NCBI GenBank assembly: GCA_051162045.1
Contig: JBISDI010000009.1
Reading direction: 5' to 3' (one strand)
Origin: Anaerozeibacter quisquiliarum
GTDB taxonomy: Bacteria; Bacillota; Clostridia; Christensenellales; Aristaeellaceae
DNA: 64,000 bases
Under the pieces are notes generated by a model, which was given only the letters and a program-made list of their open reading frames with translations, searched no databases and was not told the DNA's origin. Below, piece after piece: positions 60,908 to 64,000 of the stretch; positions within the stretch are counted from its first letter, which is position 1; every line of letters begins with the position of its first letter. A program made the position numbers and the translations under genes.

Positions 60908-61576
60908 CTACCTTCGTTCCGCGATTTCTCCATTCTTTAGATAGACCAGCTCTTCACATTGCTGAGCAATGTGCTCGTTATGTGTGACCAAAACGATCGT
61001 TTTCCCTAATGCGTGCAGTGCATGTATAATGCGCATAACTTCATCTTCGCTTTCGCAATCAAGCGCCCCTGTTGGTTCATCGGCCAACAATAACACCGGA
61101 TCGTGAATGGTCGCACGGGCAATTGCGATCTTCTGCCGTTGTCCGCCAGACAATTGGTAAGGATATCTGTTCCTAAGTTCACCGATGCCAAGCTCTTCAA
61201 GTTTGTTTTCTGCGATACTCTTTATTTCATCCTTGCTATACCCCTTATATCTCAATGGTAATATTATGTTTTCGTAGACGTTCCGGTCTTCTATCAATGC
61301 GTAATGTTGAACAATAAATCCAACATTGTTCAAACGAAATTTCGCCATGTCATGCGCCTTCTCGATTGGTGTATTATCAAACATATAGCTGCCTTCATCA
61401 ATACGGGTAAGGCCGCCCAATACATTGAGTAAAGTGGACTTTCCTGACCCGCTTTTTCCCATAACGCCCCAAAACGCTCCCTTATTAATCGATAGGTTTA
61501 TGTTGTTCAAGGCTATTACTCTTGTACTGCGAAGCGCGTATGTCTTCCTCACGTTTTGTAATTGAATATATTTCAT
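60908..61576 (-). CDS. MacB-type ABC transporter ATP-binding protein
   Basis: A 222-residue ATPase: Walker A GKSGSGKSTLLNVLGG, NNVGFIVQHYALIEDRNVYE (Q-loop), signature LSGGQRQKIAIARATIHDPV, Walker B LLLADEPTGALD, and LVTHNEHIAQQCEELVYLKN. This is the LolD/MacB/BceA class that drives FtsX-like permeases, often for export of or defence against peptides. The gene is markedly AT-rich compared with 1-60 kb, suggesting recent transfer. It overlaps the permease gene by four bases. Confidence 0.92.
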   Translation of the reverse strand: MKYIQLQNVRKTYALRSTRVIALNNINLSINKGAFWGVMGKSGSGKSTLLNVLGGLTRIDEGSYMFDNTPIEKAHDMAKFRLNNVGFIVQHYALIEDRNVYENIILPLRYKGYSKDEIKSIAENKLEELGIGELRNRYPYQLSGGQRQKIAIARATIHDPVLLLADEPTGALDCESEDEVMRIIHALHALGKTIVLVTHNEHIAQQCEELVYLKNGEIAERR

Positions 61577-62796
61577 GTATCAGCCCTCCTAAGCAATTCA
61601 TCCAGACTGCGTCTTTCGACATGAATACAATACGGGAAATAGAATAGTACAAGTATCAGCACGCTCCATAACACCAGTTCGATGTGATATTCCATACCTC
61701 CCATAACAAATGTTGATATAACGAAGGCGCCAACATGGGCAATGGCGAATAAATATGCAACAAGCCAAAGTAAATAAGTGGCAATTGTCGATTGCCTTGC
61801 GCCACAGAGCACCAGTATTCCTAATGTCCGCTTGCAAACCTGCACAATGTGATTTAGCAGGGACATAACCCCGATGAGCGATACAAAAAAGGCGACTGCT
61901 GCAACAAAAATATACGTATAGAGATACCTTCCAGCAAGTGTGCTCAGAATTTGTATTGACACATTTGGAATTTGGAGTATACCGAGCGGGAATACCCCGT
62001 GCTTCTTCAACAACGCATTCATTGTCTTTATGAAATCGGGCAATTCATCATGACTGTTTAGCAATACTGTGCCTCCCAGTTTCTGCATAGATAACATGAC
62101 TTGATGATCAAACTCCGGAACACCACGTATTGGCTCAAGCAGAAAATTGCGTGCAGGGAGAAGTATGTAATCATCGAGGGCCAGCATCTCACCCTGATGA
62201 ATATAGCTGGAGTACTGCGGTAAAAACCCCACTATTTCCATATCGAACTTCATACCGAGGTAGGCGATGCGATATGTATCGCCGATTTTGAATAATGTAT
62301 GATAATTATATCCAAGTATTGCAGATATGGAATTTGCTGTGTATATGTAGTCATCCGGCAAAAAAGGTCGTCCCTGATCCGTCACAATTTGAAAGTTATC
62401 GAAGAAAGCAGAACTTACTTGAACTGATTTTATGCGCGATGAGTTGTTTTCTATGTAATAGAACGAAGCATCTTCAATCGATATATCGGCAAATTCAATG
62501 GGTTGCATTATAATGTCCATATAAGAGAAGTTTTCATTTGTTGCCATATCTTTATGATATTCTTTAATTCTTTCTAACGCATGAGGATCCTTGAAGAATT
62601 CATGTTCATTGGTAAACTCGTCGACTATGGTATATAGAGGCATTTCTGAACGGTTTTCAATCGATTCAAACCTTGAATTATATGATATGGCGGACGTATA
62701 GACCATGTTCAAAAAGGCAAGAGCCATGGTCAGCTCTATTATCATAAGTATACACAATTTCCGTTTTTGCCGGAAAAGCCGCATCATTTCAATCAT
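61573..62796 (-). CDS. FtsX/MacB-like permease
   Basis: A 407-residue membrane protein. One helix at the N-terminus (LCILMIIELTMALAFLNMVY), a large outside domain of about 230 residues (SFYYIENNSSRIKSVQVSSA, PFLPDDYIYTANSISAILGY) and three helices at the C-terminus (YTYIFVAAVAFFVSLIGVMS, LLWLVAYLFAIAHVGAFVIS, LVLWSVLILVLFYFPYCIHV). RTLGILVLCGARQS is the FtsX-type coupling helix. It overlaps the ATPase by 4 bases and follows the next permease with one base between. Confidence 0.85.
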   Translation of the reverse strand: MIEMMRLFRQKRKLCILMIIELTMALAFLNMVYTSAISYNSRFESIENRSEMPLYTIVDEFTNEHEFFKDPHALERIKEYHKDMATNENFSYMDIIMQPIEFADISIEDASFYYIENNSSRIKSVQVSSAFFDNFQIVTDQGRPFLPDDYIYTANSISAILGYNYHTLFKIGDTYRIAYLGMKFDMEIVGFLPQYSSYIHQGEMLALDDYILLPARNFLLEPIRGVPEFDHQVMLSMQKLGGTVLLNSHDELPDFIKTMNALLKKHGVFPLGILQIPNVSIQILSTLAGRYLYTYIFVAAVAFFVSLIGVMSLLNHIVQVCKRTLGILVLCGARQSTIATYLLWLVAYLFAIAHVGAFVISTFVMGGMEYHIELVLWSVLILVLFYFPYCIHVERRSLDELLRRADT

Positions 62797-62797
62797 A

Positions 62798-63820
62798 TTA
62801 CCACCTCACACCCGCTGCAACATCGCGTTTTGTTCTAACGTAAACGTAGGTATGCATTACGGCAAACATAAGCAATATGAGCAAGAAATCCACGCACAAA
62901 ACGCTCACGACCGATGATACGCCGGTATCAATAAACCAGAGCGGCCGAAAAGCAAAGAACACGCAACTTGCAATGAGCCCAACCGCGCTCAAAATTGTAT
63001 TTGATTTGGCGGTTTCTCGTACTATATTTTTCATAGGCACTCCAATCAAGTTTAATATGCCCACTTTTACCCTACATCTGTATACTTCAAAATAAGCATC
63101 TGCTCCGACGAACAGAAGCAATAGAGCCAAGAGAAGGTAAGCGATTGGAGCCTTTGCTGAGTTTACTTGAAAGACTTGAGCCGTTCCATAACGATCATGA
63201 TTCAAGCGTCTCACATTGGCTCCTTGTTGCGCCGAAGCCTCCGCCACCATCTCCATAGCCGCTTTGACAAGAGCAGAATGACCATCGATTATATATACTC
63301 CGGCGGTGTTCATCGGCAGTGCATCAGACAGAGGTATCAGCACCTTATAGTCCGCAAATGTGTGAATGTTTTCTATACCAAGTGTGGCGACGATTTCATA
63401 GGTTTTATCATGGATGTCTATATACGGAATACCCTCTTTTGAATACACTCCGTCGACACGTGAGCCAATTGCAGCGACATTATTTCCAGATATATCGCCG
63501 AAATTGTCACCCAATTGTCCGTTGATAAGTGGTACCGGAAAAGAATCAGGGTTCTTCGAATACAAACCAGTCGTCTGGTTATCCAGCTCACAATATACAA
63601 GCACTTTCGGATCAAATCGTGCAAGGAGCTTCTCCATGTTTTCTTGATCCAGCGTAGTCGTAAAGCGCGACGCATTTTGTGTGTACACATTTGCGCTCAG
63701 CGTATTAATTAATTCTTCATCCGCTGCCGAGCATAGGGTCATGGCAATGCAAATTCCAATAAGAAAAAACAGCAATGGTCTGGCGAGATGTTTCGTATAA
63801 CATGATGGCTTGCATTTCAT
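62798..63820 (-). CDS. Second FtsX-like permease subunit
   Basis: A 340-residue membrane protein with the same layout as its neighbour: a first helix LARPLLFFLIGICIAMTL, an outside domain (NTLSANVYTQNASRFTTTLD, GNNVAAIGSRVDGVYSKEGI) and three C-terminal helices (IAYLLLALLLLFVGADAYFE, ILSAVGLIASCVFFAF, VVSVLCVDFLLILLMFAVM). KVGILNLIGVPMKNIVRETA is the coupling helix. I start it at the ATG at 63820, since a -10 box is at 63897 and GGAGCG lies upstream; ATGs further upstream overlap the promoter. Two different permeases and one ATPase make a heteromeric exporter. Confidence 0.78.
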   Translation of the reverse strand: MKCKPSCYTKHLARPLLFFLIGICIAMTLCSAADEELINTLSANVYTQNASRFTTTLDQENMEKLLARFDPKVLVYCELDNQTTGLYSKNPDSFPVPLINGQLGDNFGDISGNNVAAIGSRVDGVYSKEGIPYIDIHDKTYEIVATLGIENIHTFADYKVLIPLSDALPMNTAGVYIIDGHSALVKAAMEMVAEASAQQGANVRRLNHDRYGTAQVFQVNSAKAPIAYLLLALLLLFVGADAYFEVYRCRVKVGILNLIGVPMKNIVRETAKSNTILSAVGLIASCVFFAFRPLWFIDTGVSSVVSVLCVDFLLILLMFAVMHTYVYVRTKRDVAAGVRW

Positions 63821-63896
63821 AAATAATCGCGCTCCAATACAACAGGAATCGCAGGAGGATGCTTCCATTCGGTTTCGGCTTTCCCGTCGCACGTTC

Positions 63897-63902
63897 ATTA
63901 TA
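63897..63902 (-). promoter_or_regulatory. -10 box of the AT-rich ABC operon
   Basis: TATAAT on the minus strand, 76 bp before the chosen ATG. The -35 is weak (near CGGCAT). Confidence 0.5.
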
Positions 63903-64000
63903 AGTGATTTCTGAACGGAATGCCGCGATTGACGTAGAAACCCATTCTGGTGACGTGAAACGCACATATTCGCATAAACTGCGCAAGGAGATCCACCTTT
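63903..64000. other. Window edge, no gene identified
   Basis: No gene could be supported in the last 98 bases; a CAAGGAGAT ribosome-site-like stretch at about 63984 on the plus strand may precede a gene outside the window. Confidence 0.3.

Overview
The window looks like a chromosomal segment of a high-G+C anaerobic member of the Bacillota (class Clostridia). The evidence is consensus sigma-A promoters (TTGACA, 17 bp, TATAAT occurs three times), AGGAGG-type ribosome binding sites, RecD2 instead of RecBCD, several protein families typical of Clostridia (DUF896, DUF1292, DUF6062, DUF6034), and a DRTGG/ATPase/iron-hydrogenase-like operon. Most of the window is very G+C-rich. The 39.7-45.6 kb module is visibly less so, and 60.9-64.0 kb is AT-rich. 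A Christensenellales-like lineage is possible, because most solute-binding proteins have plain signal peptides without a lipobox, but this is only a guess. I saw no tRNA, rRNA or CRISPR array.

Left part (1-21.2 kb): carbohydrate metabolism. A minus-strand operon (6426 to beyond 1) encodes a sugar ABC importer, a CehA-type PHP metallohydrolase and a GH38-like enzyme. A divergent GntR/LacI hybrid regulator (6741) and a FliB-like methylase follow. From 9157 a LacI-type regulator with a palindromic operator on its own promoter leads a maltodextrin operon: a GH13 enzyme, a binding protein and two permeases. A second promoter at 15033 starts an acidic secreted IseA-like protein, malQ, a glycogen/maltodextrin phosphorylase and cardiolipin synthase. 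Together they import maltodextrins and convert them to glucose and glucose-1-phosphate.

Middle (21.2-39.1 kb): a CAT-fold acyltransferase-like protein, small DUF proteins, a GNAT enzyme, then a five-gene minus-strand operon (CotH-kinase/lamin-tail protein, VTC polyphosphate-polymerase-like protein, DUF4956 membrane protein, lamin-tail protein, rmuC). Next is a redox-sensor-like operon (DRTGG, HATPase, hydrogenase-like iron-sulfur protein, DRTGG, PHP), whose last two genes are separated by about 200 bp packed with palindromes. A SPOR-like protein, DUF6062, an alpha/beta hydrolase and recD2 follow.

Accessory module (39.2-46.2 kb): two decayed IS1182-family copies in the same orientation flank a LacI regulator, an Fbp/AfuA-like ABC importer and a sugar-phosphate isomerase-like TIM barrel, suggesting an acquired cassette. 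A glycyl-radical-enzyme fragment lies at its left edge.

Right part (46.3-64 kb): a peptidoglycan-binding-repeat protein, a GtrA-like protein, an orphan S74 (endosialidase chaperone) protein, and a branched-chain amino-acid (Liv) operon in which LivM and LivG are fused. Then comes an ECF sigma factor fused through a membrane segment to a DUF4367-like domain, with small secreted proteins on both sides and a DUF6034 lipoprotein plus a three-gene ABC exporter. The end of the window is an AT-rich MacB/FtsX-type ABC system next to an IS481 remnant.
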